A stretch of 64,000 bases of DNA from Marinobacter koreensis. GTDB taxonomy: Bacteria > Pseudomonadota > Gammaproteobacteria > Pseudomonadales > Oleiphilaceae. Positions 56,970 through 64,000 of the stretch are shown one piece after another. The stretch spans positions 124,001 through 188,000 of the forward strand of contig NZ_JAKZAJ010000003.1 in NCBI RefSeq assembly GCF_023156285.1, given 5' to 3'. The position numbers and the translations under genes are program-made. How positions within the stretch are numbered: position 1 is the first letter of the stretch; every line of letters begins with the position of its first letter. Under the pieces are notes generated by a model that had not been told where the DNA came from, did no database searches, and was given only the letters and a program-made list of their open reading frames with translations.

Positions 56970-57572
56970 TCAGGCCGTTGCAGTCAGCAGGAACACCGGG
57001 TAACCCCGATCGTCTTTCTCGATCACGCTGACCGACTGGACCTCCACATTGCTGAACCCAGCCTGTTCCGCCGCCGCGGCAATGGTCCCGTGCTCGAACC
57101 CGAAATGGAATACGCCGGTATCTTCCGTATGGAAGGTGCCGTCTTCCTTCTCCAGATCGGCAATGGCGATGAAGCCACCGGGCTTCACATGGTCGTGGAA
57201 GCGCCGGAACATGGCATTGATATCCCGCACGTGGTGCATGGTCATTGAGGAGATGATGCCATCGAACTGCGTCGGCAGATCCTCTTTCTCCAGATCCATC
57301 TCCCGGATGTCCAGCTCGCAGCCCAGCTTTTCGCGTTTTTCCTCAAGCTGCCGGTTCATGGCCGGCGAGATATCCACAGCGGTGATTTTGCCGACAAGGG
57401 GTGCAAGCCGCTCCAGCAACAGTCCGGTACCGGAACCGAAATCCAGCAGATGCATGTCCGGTGATAACTCCGCCTTTGCCCGAATCGCATTGGCGATGTT
57501 CGAGACATTGTCGATCCGATCCGGGTTCTGTTCGTATGTATGTGCTTTGTGGGCGAAGTAATCTTTGCTCAT
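56970..57572 (-). CDS. Class I SAM-dependent methyltransferase
   Basis: A 200-residue Rossmann-fold methyltransferase. The SAM-binding loop is LLDFGSGTGLLLERL (motif I), ITAVDISPAM (motif II acid), and IISSMTMHHVRDI (motif IV). The start MSKDYFAHKAHTYEQNPDRIDNVSNIANAI suits cytoplasmic small-molecule methyltransferases. The substrate is unknown. The DUF4336 gene follows 28 bases after its stop, perhaps as one transcript. Confidence 0.88.
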   Translation of the reverse strand: MSKDYFAHKAHTYEQNPDRIDNVSNIANAIRAKAELSPDMHLLDFGSGTGLLLERLAPLVGKITAVDISPAMNRQLEEKREKLGCELDIREMDLEKEDLPTQFDGIISSMTMHHVRDINAMFRRFHDHVKPGGFIAIADLEKEDGTFHTEDTGVFHFGFEHGTIAAAAEQAGFSNVEVQSVSVIEKDDRGYPVFLLTATA

Positions 57573-57715
57573 CGGTTACCCCCTCGTTGGGACAGCTTTG
57601 GAGAGACCCGTTATTTAACGCCAGTATGGCGAGGGTTTCAAAGAATCTTGCCTGACTGAGGGGCGAAGCGCATGATGAATCTTGAATCCACACAACTGAG
57701 AATCAGGGGGCAGCT

Positions 57716-58114
57716 ATGAGCTCGCACCGCACCAACCGTTCCGCAGTTGCCGTATTCGTTTTTTCCTTACTGACCTTGCTGGTATCGCCCGCTGCCTTGG
57801 CGCAATCCGATGCCGTAGCCACCATGGCTGGTATCCTGGCGGATATGCAGCATTTCCCCTCCGATGCGCAAAAGCAGACGCTTGCTGCCATCAGCAGCGA
57901 CGACAGCAACAGCGAGGCCACCCGGACCATCGCCACGGCCATCCACAATATTCAGCACAAAGCCCAACCGGATGACTCGGCGGCGCTGAAGAAGGTGGAA
58001 AACAGCGCCGACGCAACCGACGCCGAGAAAAAGCTGGCTTCCATTGTTCTGGGCTTCCACCACATGGCTGGGGATGAGGCTAAAAGGACGTTGGGTATGT
58101 TGGCGAACAAGTAG
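57716..58114 (+). CDS. Hypothetical secreted protein
   Basis: A 132-residue product with a signal peptide (VAVFVFSLLTLLVSPAALAQ, cleavage after ALA). The mature part of about 100 residues is alpha-helical with repeated Ala/Ser/Asp content (DDSNSEATRTIATAIHNIQHKA, DDSAALKKVENSADATDAEKKLA); no family recognised. It ends 8 bases before a convergent racemase gene, and a 24-base palindrome (58125-58148) lies just after it. Confidence 0.65.
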   Translation: MSSHRTNRSAVAVFVFSLLTLLVSPAALAQSDAVATMAGILADMQHFPSDAQKQTLAAISSDDSNSEATRTIATAIHNIQHKAQPDDSAALKKVENSADATDAEKKLASIVLGFHHMAGDEAKRTLGMLANK

Positions 58115-58122
58115 TCCGCCAA

Positions 58123-58824
58123 CTAGTCACTGGCCATGGCCAGTGACTGTTCCACCGCCTGACGAGCGTGGATGACGGTTGTGTCGTAAAGCGGAATCGA
58201 GGTATCGGACTGGTTGATCAAAAGTCCTATCTCCGTGCAGCCCAGGATGACGCCCTGGGCGCCGCGATCGGCCAGTGACGCCACTACAGCCAGATAGGTT
58301 TCCCGAGAAGCGCCTCGAATATCTCCCCGGCACAGCTCCTCGTAAATGATCCGGTGCACGTCGTTCCGTTGGGTTTCATCCGGCGTCAGCACCTCGATAC
58401 TGGCGTCTTCCAGTCGTTCCCGGTAGAAGTCCTGTTCCATGGTGAACCGGGTGCCCAGAAGGCCGACACGCCTGACGCCGTTCTGCTTGAGGACCGCGGC
58501 GGTCGCATCGGCAATGTGGAGCAGGGGAATGTCGATGGTTTGCGTGATCTCAGGCGCTACCTTGTGCATGGTATTGGTACCAATCACCAGAAAGTCCGCT
58601 CCGGCTTTCTGCAAGGACAGTGCGGAGTCTGACAGGATTCGAGCAGTGGCGGCCCAGTCTCCGGCATGCTGAAGCGCCTCGATCTCGGCAAAGTCGACGC
58701 TATAGAGCACCATGCGTGCGGAGTGGAGGCCGCCGAGCCGGGCCTTCACACCCTCGTTGATCAGGCGATAGTAGGTTTGCGTGGACTCCCAGCTCATGCC
58801 GCCGAGCAGGCCGATGGTTTTCAT
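58123..58824 (-). CDS. Amino-acid racemase, aspartate/glutamate racemase family (YgeA-like)
   Basis: A 233-residue racemase-fold protein. The N-terminus is MKTIGLLGGMSWESTQTYYRLINEG. Catalytic positions are Thr in VIGTNTMHKVA and Cys in VILGCTEIGLL, the Thr/Cys pair seen in the broad-specificity YgeA racemases (most family members use two Cys). It probably racemises homoserine or another amino acid. It shows tight spacing to the upstream DUF3175 gene (17 bases). The end of the gene is a perfect palindrome. Confidence 0.85.
   Translation of the reverse strand: MKTIGLLGGMSWESTQTYYRLINEGVKARLGGLHSARMVLYSVDFAEIEALQHAGDWAATARILSDSALSLQKAGADFLVIGTNTMHKVAPEITQTIDIPLLHIADATAAVLKQNGVRRVGLLGTRFTMEQDFYRERLEDASIEVLTPDETQRNDVHRIIYEELCRGDIRGASRETYLAVVASLADRGAQGVILGCTEIGLLINQSDTSIPLYDTTVIHARQAVEQSLAMASD
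58125..58148. repeat. 24-base perfect palindrome at the racemase 3' end
   Basis: Half-site AGTCACTGGCCA followed by its exact reverse complement. It covers the racemase stop (58123-58125) and the last codons (LAMAS). The palindrome can act as a bidirectional hairpin between convergent genes; there is no U-tract, so a terminator role is unproven. Confidence 0.55.
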
Positions 58825-58841
58825 ACAGGATCCCTGGTCAC

Positions 58842-59138
58842 TTATTCCTTGCCATAGAGTACACGCAATTCGTCTTTTGCGGCCTCGAGAATGTCGAGCT
58901 GTTCCTGGTCCAGTTTCTTGCCCGCACGGTTGATATAGAACACCAGCATCGACATGGCCGAGCGGTAGGGCTCCGCCTTTCGGCGCTGGCTGGAATCCGC
59001 GGATTTCTTGAGGGATTCCGCAATCTTCCCGGGATCTTTCCAGGTAAAGACACCTTCCTCCAGATCCAGTGCATCACTCTTTTGAGTGACCTTACCGGAC
59101 CAGTGGGGATGAGAGGATGACTTCGATTGAGCTGCCAT
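58842..59138 (-). CDS. DUF3175 protein
   Basis: A 98-residue basic protein. The HPHWSGKVTQKSDALDLEEGVFTWKDPGKIAESLK opening is the DUF3175 pattern, followed by SAMSMLVFYINRAGKKLDQEQ. Function is unknown. It is divergent from the PfkB-like gene and followed by the racemase. Confidence 0.8.
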   Translation of the reverse strand: MAAQSKSSSHPHWSGKVTQKSDALDLEEGVFTWKDPGKIAESLKKSADSSQRRKAEPYRSAMSMLVFYINRAGKKLDQEQLDILEAAKDELRVLYGKE

Positions 59139-59230
59139 GGTGGTTTCCCTCCCTCTGAAGGCTGAGTGGGGTGTGGTTTAATCAGGAGAAACCACAAACA
59201 TAATGCCCGTCAAATTTCAGGAGATACAAC

Positions 59231-60184
59231 ATGGATTCTCCCGGCAGACTGCCTGTGAGCGTTCTGAGCATCAACCCGGCAGTCGATATCACCTATGAAA
59301 TTCCCCGGCTGATTCCCGACCAGAAGGTCCATGCCTCGGAATCCCGCTATGATCCCGGCGGTAACGGGATCAATGTCGGCCGGGGGCTCAAGCGCCTTGG
59401 TGTCCAGGCCTGCACCTTCTGCGTCGTCGCCGGGGAAATCGGCCGCTTCCTGCGTCATCAGCTTGATACGCAGCTGGACCAGATGAGCTACCTGGAGGTG
59501 GAGGGCGAAACCCGGATCAATGGCACCATTCTGGAAAGCGTTACAGGTTCCCAGTTCGAAGTCAGCGGACTCGGGCCCGACGTATCGACTTCAGAGTGGC
59601 AGCATTTGCTGGACCGGTTCGTGACTCATTGCGACGACGGGTTCGGGGTCATTACCGGCTCTCTACAGAGAAGCTTGCCAACCACTCTATATGCAGAAGC
59701 CGTGCGGCGCGTAAGGGCGGCTGGCGGGAAAGCGGTGGTGGATTCTCACGATGAGCTGCTTCGCAACGCAATCGACGCTCAGCCTTTCCTGATCAAACCA
59801 AACCGATTCGAGCTGGAACACCTGATCGGGCGGTCTCTGACGGATGAACAGGCCATCGTTCGCGAAGCCCGCCGATTGCAGGAGCGGGGCGTGACCTGGG
59901 TCTGCGTTTCCCTGGGAGCTGAGGGCGCCTTGTTGGTGACCGAATCCGTCGTGCTCAAAGGCGAGGCTCCGTCCGTCACGGTGGCCTCCACGGTTGGCGC
60001 CGGGGATTCGATGGTCGCTGGTATGACGGCTTTGTTGGCCCAGGGCGCCCCGGCCGAGGAAGCATTGCGGGAAGGCATTGCCTGCAGTACCGCAACGGTG
60101 ATGCAGCCGGGGACGGAGTTGTTCGACCGGGAAACGGTTGATCGCCTGCGTGGAGAGGTGAGGGTGACGCCTCTGTCGCTCTGA
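59231..60184 (+). CDS. PfkB-family hexose-phosphate kinase (phosphofructokinase-like)
   Basis: A 317-residue ribokinase-fold sugar kinase. The N-terminal NPAVDITYEIPRLIPDQKVHA, the G-G-N-G-x-N in DPGGNGINVGRGL, and the C-terminal VGAGDSMVAGMTALL (anion hole and catalytic Asp) are the PfkB signature. It most resembles 1-phosphofructokinase and PfkB, but the substrate (fructose 6-phosphate, fructose 1-phosphate or tagatose 6-phosphate) is not decided by sequence. It may provide the glycolytic step absent from many Marinobacter, which commonly lack PfkA. Confidence 0.85.
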   Translation: MDSPGRLPVSVLSINPAVDITYEIPRLIPDQKVHASESRYDPGGNGINVGRGLKRLGVQACTFCVVAGEIGRFLRHQLDTQLDQMSYLEVEGETRINGTILESVTGSQFEVSGLGPDVSTSEWQHLLDRFVTHCDDGFGVITGSLQRSLPTTLYAEAVRRVRAAGGKAVVDSHDELLRNAIDAQPFLIKPNRFELEHLIGRSLTDEQAIVREARRLQERGVTWVCVSLGAEGALLVTESVVLKGEAPSVTVASTVGAGDSMVAGMTALLAQGAPAEEALREGIACSTATVMQPGTELFDRETVDRLRGEVRVTPLSL

Positions 60185-60212
60185 GTGCTAAGGGGAAAAC
60201 CGGAGAGCGTTG

Positions 60213-61220
60213 TTATTCCCCCACACGAAGAACGATCTTGCCCCCGGCTGCCCCTTTATCCAACAGTTCGTGGGCAGCCGATACCTCCTCCAGAGCCATT
60301 TTCCGGCTGATGAAGGGCGTTATGGTTCCTTCGGCCAGCCAGTCGAGGAGCGCCGTCAGGTCCTGTTTGAACCAGTCGAGATGTTGGCGATGCCAGGCGC
60401 CAATGGAATAGAAGGTTGCCGAAGGCCGCCATGGCAGGATATTCCAGAGGTTCACCCGCAAATAGTCCCCGACCAGATCCTTTGACGAGGTCGCGTTGTA
60501 CGAACCGTACGCGACGAGCCTGCCTTTCTTGCCGAGGACCTTCACGGAGCGTTTGAGATTATTTCCGCCGATGCCGTCAAACACCGCGTCCAGGCCCTCG
60601 GGTTCTGCTGCCCGAATCGTCCCGACAAAATCTTCTCTCCGATAATCGATCGGCTCACAATCAAGATGGCGCAGCGCCTCATGGTGTGATTCCGAGGCGG
60701 TCCCGTACATCCTGAGTTTCAGCAAGGCGCCCAACTGGAGCAGGGCGGATCCCACGGCACCCCCCGCGCCATGGATCAATACGGCGTCTCCCTCTTTGAC
60801 CTGTGCCGAACGCGTGAGCATCTGGTAGGCGGCCACATAGGTCAGGATCAGGGAAACCGCTTCGGCATCATCGACATTTTGGGGAACCCGGACGAGCTGG
60901 TCCGCCGGGAGAACCACATACTCGGCATAGGCGCCGGTGATGGTGAGCGCGGCCACTTTGTCGCCCACCGCCACGCTGGTGACGCCGGCGCCCGGTTTTT
61001 CGACAACCCCCACCATGTCGTAACTAGGGATAAACGGAGGCTGCTCAGAGACGTCCGGGTAGATACCCCGACGGATCAGGGTATCTGTGTACGACGCACT
61101 GCAGGCCAGAACCCGGATTCGAACCTCACCTTCCTCTGGTTCGGGAAGCTCGTTGATGCTTTCGACCTGAAGGACGTCCGGGCCTCCGAAGGCCGTCAGA
61201 ATGACCGCTTTGTATGTCAT
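60213..61220 (-). CDS. Medium-chain zinc-independent quinone oxidoreductase-like dehydrogenase
   Basis: A 335-residue MDR-superfamily oxidoreductase. The NADPH-binding loop is VLIHGAGGAVGSALLQL, with a quinone oxidoreductase-type N-terminus (KAVILTAFGGPDVLQVE). No structural zinc Cys cluster is evident, so it is probably the zeta-crystallin/QOR type. The substrate is unknown. It lies upstream of the convergent PfkB gene and is the second gene on this strand after the HxlR regulator (47 bases). Confidence 0.85.
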   Translation of the reverse strand: MTYKAVILTAFGGPDVLQVESINELPEPEEGEVRIRVLACSASYTDTLIRRGIYPDVSEQPPFIPSYDMVGVVEKPGAGVTSVAVGDKVAALTITGAYAEYVVLPADQLVRVPQNVDDAEAVSLILTYVAAYQMLTRSAQVKEGDAVLIHGAGGAVGSALLQLGALLKLRMYGTASESHHEALRHLDCEPIDYRREDFVGTIRAAEPEGLDAVFDGIGGNNLKRSVKVLGKKGRLVAYGSYNATSSKDLVGDYLRVNLWNILPWRPSATFYSIGAWHRQHLDWFKQDLTALLDWLAEGTITPFISRKMALEEVSAAHELLDKGAAGGKIVLRVGE

Positions 61221-61267
61221 GGCTGGGTCCTGTCGCTGATTACAATCGTAACCGGTACAGAGCCCGG

Positions 61268-61627
61268 CTAGCCGATGTTATGACTCTCTGACCAGACCCT
61301 GAGATCCTCAAGGATTTTCAGGGCGCTGCGGCCGAACTCCGTCAATTCGTAGGTCACGGCAATCGGCCGATCATTGATCACCGTCCGAACCACCATATCC
61401 CGAGATTCCAGCTCCTTCAGACGCTGGTCGATCATTTTCTTGCTGGCTCCGCCGAGCATGCGGGTGAGGTCGTTGAAACGAACCGGGCCGTCTTTCAAAT
61501 GATAGATGATAGAGCCCGTCCACTTGCCACCGATAATGCGCATTCCCCGTTCAATCGCACAGGGTTCCATACAGGCATTCAACACTTTCTTCCGACCGGA
61601 TTGATCGGTTTCTACACGACTTTCCAC
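61268..61627 (-). CDS. HxlR-family transcriptional regulator
   Basis: A 119-residue winged-helix protein with a HxlR opening (CAIERGMRIIGGKWTGSIIYHLKDGPVRFNDL) and helix-turn-helix residues. The Cys pair in NACMEPCAIERG near the N-terminus may sense quinones or oxidants as in other HxlR members (YodB, HypR), an inference. It is divergent from the mdaB-like flavoprotein gene and separated from the quinone-oxidoreductase-like gene by 47 bases, forming a redox-regulated cluster. The intergenic GGTTACC/AGTATAC repeats are probable targets. Confidence 0.88.
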   Translation of the reverse strand: MESRVETDQSGRKKVLNACMEPCAIERGMRIIGGKWTGSIIYHLKDGPVRFNDLTRMLGGASKKMIDQRLKELESRDMVVRTVINDRPIAVTYELTEFGRSALKILEDLRVWSESHNIG

Positions 61628-61650
61628 GCTATCGCCTCAATTCTGCACCA

Positions 61651-61703
61651 GGTTACCGAAAGTATACTAATTGCAGTCATTAACCAGGTAACCATAGTAT
61701 ACC
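61651..61703. promoter_or_regulatory. Probable HxlR operator repeats
   Basis: Two similar blocks: GGTTACC-N3-AGTATACT (61651-61668) and GGTAACC-N2-AGTATACC (61687-61703). GGTTACC and GGTAACC are mutual reverse complements, and AGTATACT is itself palindromic. They lie between the divergent regulator and flavoprotein genes at positions expected for promoter control of both. Confidence 0.55.
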
Positions 61704-61748
61704 AGCTGCATTGTCGTTATCACGAACCCACACGAACCGGAGGCTTCG

Positions 61749-62339
61749 ATGAGCAATATCCTCATCATTAATGCGCACCACCATTATTCGTTCTCGGAAG
61801 GAAAACTGAACGGCACACTGGTCCAGATGGCCGACGAACTCCTGACCGCCAAAGGCCACCAGACCCGCATTGTGGATGTCGATAAGGGCTGGGACGTTGA
61901 GCAGGAGCTGGCAAACCACCAGTGGGCAGACATCATTCTGCTGCAGACCCCGGTCAACTGGATGGGCGTTCCGTGGACCTTCAAGAAATACATGGACGAG
62001 GTGTATACCGCCGGAATGGGTGGCGCACTCTGCAACGGTGATGGCCGCAAGCAAGACGCACCGAAGGCCAACTACGGCAGCGGCGGCACCATGGACGGCA
62101 AACAGTACCTGATTTCCCTTACCTTCAACGCCCCGGAAGAAGCCTTCAACGATCCCGAGGAATACCTGTTCCAGGGACGAGGTGTGGATGATCTGCTGTT
62201 CCCCATGCACATGAACTTCCGGTTCTTTGGCATGACGGCGCTGGACACCTTCGCCTGCTATGACGTGATGAAAAACCCGCAGATTGAATCCGATTTCCAG
62301 CGGTTCCAGGCGCACCTTGAAAACCAGATCCGGGACTAG
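61749..62339 (+). CDS. mdaB: NAD(P)H-dependent flavoprotein oxidoreductase (MdaB-like)
   Basis: A 196-residue flavodoxin-like quinone reductase. NAHHHYSFSEGKLN matches the MdaB N-terminus; LQTPVNWMGVPWTFKKYMDEVYT is the FMN/FAD-binding block; YGSGGTMDGKQYLISLTFNAP and MHMNFRFFGM follow. It reduces quinones by two electrons, which protects against redox cycling. The divergent HxlR regulator (about 121 bases upstream) is its probable controller. A GFA gene follows 30 bases later. Confidence 0.9.
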   Translation: MSNILIINAHHHYSFSEGKLNGTLVQMADELLTAKGHQTRIVDVDKGWDVEQELANHQWADIILLQTPVNWMGVPWTFKKYMDEVYTAGMGGALCNGDGRKQDAPKANYGSGGTMDGKQYLISLTFNAPEEAFNDPEEYLFQGRGVDDLLFPMHMNFRFFGMTALDTFACYDVMKNPQIESDFQRFQAHLENQIRD

Positions 62340-62369
62340 GGTGACAAGCGACGAGTGAGGAGGAACCAC

Positions 62370-62771
62370 ATGACGACCGAGCAAAAAGTCCGTTGCGATT
62401 GCGGAACGATAGAGATCACCACGACGGGCGATCCCAGGGTGCACGCCTATTGTCACTGTGAAGATTGCCGGGAGCTTCTTCAGGTTCCCTTCCACTCGGT
62501 GCTGGCCTGGAACCCGGAGCAAGTGGCCGTGACTCGCGGGAAGGAACAGCTTCAGACCTTCCAGCATCCTACCAAAAGAATGACCCGAGTCTTCTGCAGG
62601 GAATGCGGAGAGGTGCTGTACAACACCAACGCCAAAGGCTGGAAGCTAATTTCCCAGTTGCTGTACCGGAAGAATAACGGCAACGAACTACCGGCGTCAC
62701 ACCAGTCTAGCGCCCATTTCTTTTACGATCGCAGGATCATCGACATTGATGACGCGCTTCCCAAGAAATAA
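62370..62771 (+). CDS. GFA-family (glutathione-dependent formaldehyde-activating-like) zinc protein
   Basis: A 133-residue protein with the ribosome-binding site GAGGAGGAACC. Cys ligands follow the GFA fold: VRCDCGTIEI, AYCHCEDC and RVFCRECGEV. They bind two zinc ions in this fold. Named for a glutathione-hydroxymethyl activity described for one member, but most relatives have no proven function. It probably shares a transcript with the mdaB-like gene. Confidence 0.85.
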   Translation: MTTEQKVRCDCGTIEITTTGDPRVHAYCHCEDCRELLQVPFHSVLAWNPEQVAVTRGKEQLQTFQHPTKRMTRVFCRECGEVLYNTNAKGWKLISQLLYRKNNGNELPASHQSSAHFFYDRRIIDIDDALPKK

Positions 62772-62793
62772 GGGATCGCTGTGACCCGATTCA

Positions 62794-63363
62794 TCAAAAC
62801 CGATAGCTGAACTCGACCATGTGAAAATCGGCTCCGATGGTATCGGAGCCATTCACCCCTGCATCGGAATAATGAAGGAACCGGTAGCCCAGCCCCAGTT
62901 TCTGATACACCGGAACCGTGACGCCTGCCGTGAGCGCGAACTGGAATGGCCCGCCATAATCCTGTGTGCCGAACCGCCACCGGCTGAACAGGGCGCCGCC
63001 GACGCCGAGATCCAGGACAAAACGGCCGTCTTCACTGCCCAGCGTTAATTCGGGGATGAGGGACACCACAAGCGCATTTTTCTCGGCGCCCCGCAACAGC
63101 CCGGCGCTTGCCATCAAGCGACTGCCGGCTCCCCAGCCCGACGTGGCATAGTGGCTCCAGGGCAGCCGGACGTTTGCCGACACATCGTATTCCCGGAAAT
63201 CCTCCGGCGCCTGCTCGCCCAGCAGGGTCCGTTCTGATACCCGGGCGCGGAGGCTCAGCCTCTGTAGTTCGAGTTCTTCGGAGTAGGTTGGGGCGGGCGC
63301 GATAAGGCCACCGATCACGATCGGTAACAGCCCGAATCGAAACAAGCGTAAAGACAAAACCAT
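62794..63363 (-). CDS. PagL-like outer-membrane lipid A deacylase (acyloxyacyl hydrolase)
   Basis: A 189-residue protein from the Met at 63363. Signal peptide is probable (LFRFGLLPIVIGGLIAPAPTYS). The mature part forms a beta-barrel, ending in FHMVEFSYRF with an aromatic last residue. The PagL catalytic pair is in LGYRFLHYSDAG: His164 and Ser166, as in P. aeruginosa PagL (HYSNA). The third catalytic residue (Glu, about 14 residues later) is not present; the nearest acid is Asp179. The match is to motif and topology, so activity is uncertain. Confidence 0.7.
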   Translation of the reverse strand: MVLSLRLFRFGLLPIVIGGLIAPAPTYSEELELQRLSLRARVSERTLLGEQAPEDFREYDVSANVRLPWSHYATSGWGAGSRLMASAGLLRGAEKNALVVSLIPELTLGSEDGRFVLDLGVGGALFSRWRFGTQDYGGPFQFALTAGVTVPVYQKLGLGYRFLHYSDAGVNGSDTIGADFHMVEFSYRF

Positions 63364-63499
63364 GGCTCGCGGCCTATGTCCATTGAAGGAAAGGATGTTC
63401 AGCGCTGCCAGTGGCACTGCATCCTTTGCCAGAATTATAGGCCAGGAATGGTGGCGGTCATGGAATAGGCCCTAATCCGTTTCAGGCGCTTTCGATTTA

Positions 63500-63889
63500 C
63501 TATCGCAGGACTTCAATCCGGACGTTGATCACGCCCAGGGAGGTACTGGCAATACTGCTGAAGGCCGATTTCGAGAGGTCGATGATGCGCCCGCTGACGA
63601 AGGGGCCACGGTCATTGATGTTTACGACGACACTCTTGCCGTTCGCGGTGTTGGTGACTTTCACCTTCGAACCGAACGGCAACTTTCGATGGGCCGCGGT
63701 GTGAAGCTCGCGCTTGTAGAGGGCGCCACTGGCGGTTTTGCGGTTCTGGAATTTATCGGCGTAGTAGGAGGCTTGCCCGGTTTGCGTATAACCGGCCCAG
63801 CTGCCGCCGGCGCCTGGTTGAACGGTGGAGCAGGCTGTCAGCAAGGTGAAGAGGGCAATGGCAGAAAGTGTCTTTGGGATGGCTAACAT
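63500..63889 (-). CDS. RlpA-like lipoprotein (septal ring lytic transglycosylase family)
   Basis: A 129-residue lipoprotein from the Met at 63889. The signal peptide MLAIPKTLSAIALFTLLTAC ends in a lipobox L-T-A-C. The RlpA double-psi beta-barrel follows: GQASYYADKFQNRKTASG, AHRKLPFGSKVKVTNT, VVVNINDRGPFVSGRIIDLS. It lacks the C-terminal SPOR domain of E. coli RlpA, so this is a short family member. The catalytic Asp is probably the one in NDRGPF. Likely acts on denuded peptidoglycan, though activity is not proven for short forms. Confidence 0.88.
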   Translation of the reverse strand: MLAIPKTLSAIALFTLLTACSTVQPGAGGSWAGYTQTGQASYYADKFQNRKTASGALYKRELHTAAHRKLPFGSKVKVTNTANGKSVVVNINDRGPFVSGRIIDLSKSAFSSIASTSLGVINVRIEVLR

Positions 63890-63909
63890 GATCGGCGTCT
63901 TTTGTCGGA

Positions 63910-64000
63910 TTATCTCAGTTGGCTGTCTTTGCTGCCACGGCGATTGATGCCGCCGGACCCTTTCTCCTGCTTTTCGAGCGCCGACTGGCAGGCGATGCAA
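63910..64000 (-). CDS. DksA/TraR-type zinc-finger protein, C-terminal fragment
   Basis: Reading the minus strand from the window end gives CIACQSALEKQEKGSGGINRRG and SKDSQLR, then TAA (63912-63910). The C-I-A-C-Q-x-A-L-E segment is the second half of the four-Cys zinc finger seen in DksA/TraR proteins, followed by a short basic tail. The gene is incomplete because it begins outside the window. Confidence 0.55.
   Translation of the reverse strand, partial: CIACQSALEKQEKGSGGINRRGSKDSQLR

Noticed and set aside
61749-62771. Glutathione-dependent formaldehyde detoxification operon
   Set aside because: The GFA-like gene lacks adjacent formaldehyde dehydrogenase or S-formylglutathione hydrolase genes; the mdaB neighbour suggests quinone rather than formaldehyde response.

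Overview
The window looks like chromosomal DNA of a marine, hydrocarbon-associated gammaproteobacterium, most probably Marinobacter or a close relative. This is inferred from the pseudomonad/Marinobacter-type order gyrA-serC-pheA-hisC-tyrA::aroA-cmk-rpsA-ihfB-lapAB-pyrF, the moderately high GC, lipid genes such as oleate hydratase, and the rmf/rlmL and tesA/ybbA/ybbP neighbourhoods. I see no insertion sequence, prophage, integrase or CRISPR array. Gene density is high and most genes are core or near-core.

Positions 1-13.7 kb: the tail of purU, then gyrA and a tightly packed aromatic supraoperon (serC, pheA, hisC, a fused tyrA-aroA, cmk, rpsA). After a strong terminator come ihfB, lapA, lapB and pyrF. 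A 108-bp cloverleaf-like palindrome follows pyrF. Positions 14-21.6 kb: tRNA-Asn, an aspartate-type aminotransferase, uvrB, a divergent pair consisting of a GNAT-C39 peptidase fusion and a RimK-like ATP-grasp ligase, and a cation efflux protein. Positions 21.6-28.7 kb: pyrD, rmf, rlmL, an outer-membrane protein, a probable exonuclease-fold protein, an M18 aminopeptidase and a second identical tRNA-Asn. Both tRNA genes have near-consensus sigma-70 promoters with GC-rich discriminators.

Positions 28.7-37.7 kb: a YheT-type hydrolase, tesA facing away from an ABC transporter pair as in E. coli, an orphan solute-binding protein, an iron alcohol dehydrogenase with an SCP2-like partner, and an M48 lipoprotein protease. 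Positions 37.8-45.1 kb: a DUF599 protein, two hotdog thioesterases, htpG behind an excellent sigma-32 promoter whose leader carries a second long cloverleaf palindrome, a DUF2835 protein, dusC, a beta-lactamase-fold hydrolase and class I aldolase.

Positions 45.2-53 kb: a 692-residue protein whose C-terminal half resembles cyanobacterial acyl-ACP reductase (with its catalytic Cys), an O6-alkylguanine methyltransferase, a ferritin-like di-iron family protein, a VIT-family protein and a complete ftrABCD (P19/FTR1) ferrous-iron importer behind a large imperfect inverted repeat. Positions 53-64 kb: threonine aldolase, oleate hydratase, a run of small metabolic and DUF genes, a PfkB sugar-phosphate kinase, a quinone-reductase-like dehydrogenase, an HxlR regulator divergent from an MdaB-like flavoprotein, a GFA protein, a PagL-like outer-membrane protein, an RlpA-like lipoprotein and the C-terminal end of a DksA/TraR-type zinc-finger protein.

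The most interesting items are the acyl-ACP-reductase-like fusion near a di-iron protein, the ATP-grasp/GNAT-C39 pair, the cloverleaf repeats (one in the heat-shock htpG leader), and unannotated operator-like palindromes in front of the SCP2-alcohol dehydrogenase, ftr and mdaB/hxlR units. All functions are inferred by reading the sequence; no database search was run.
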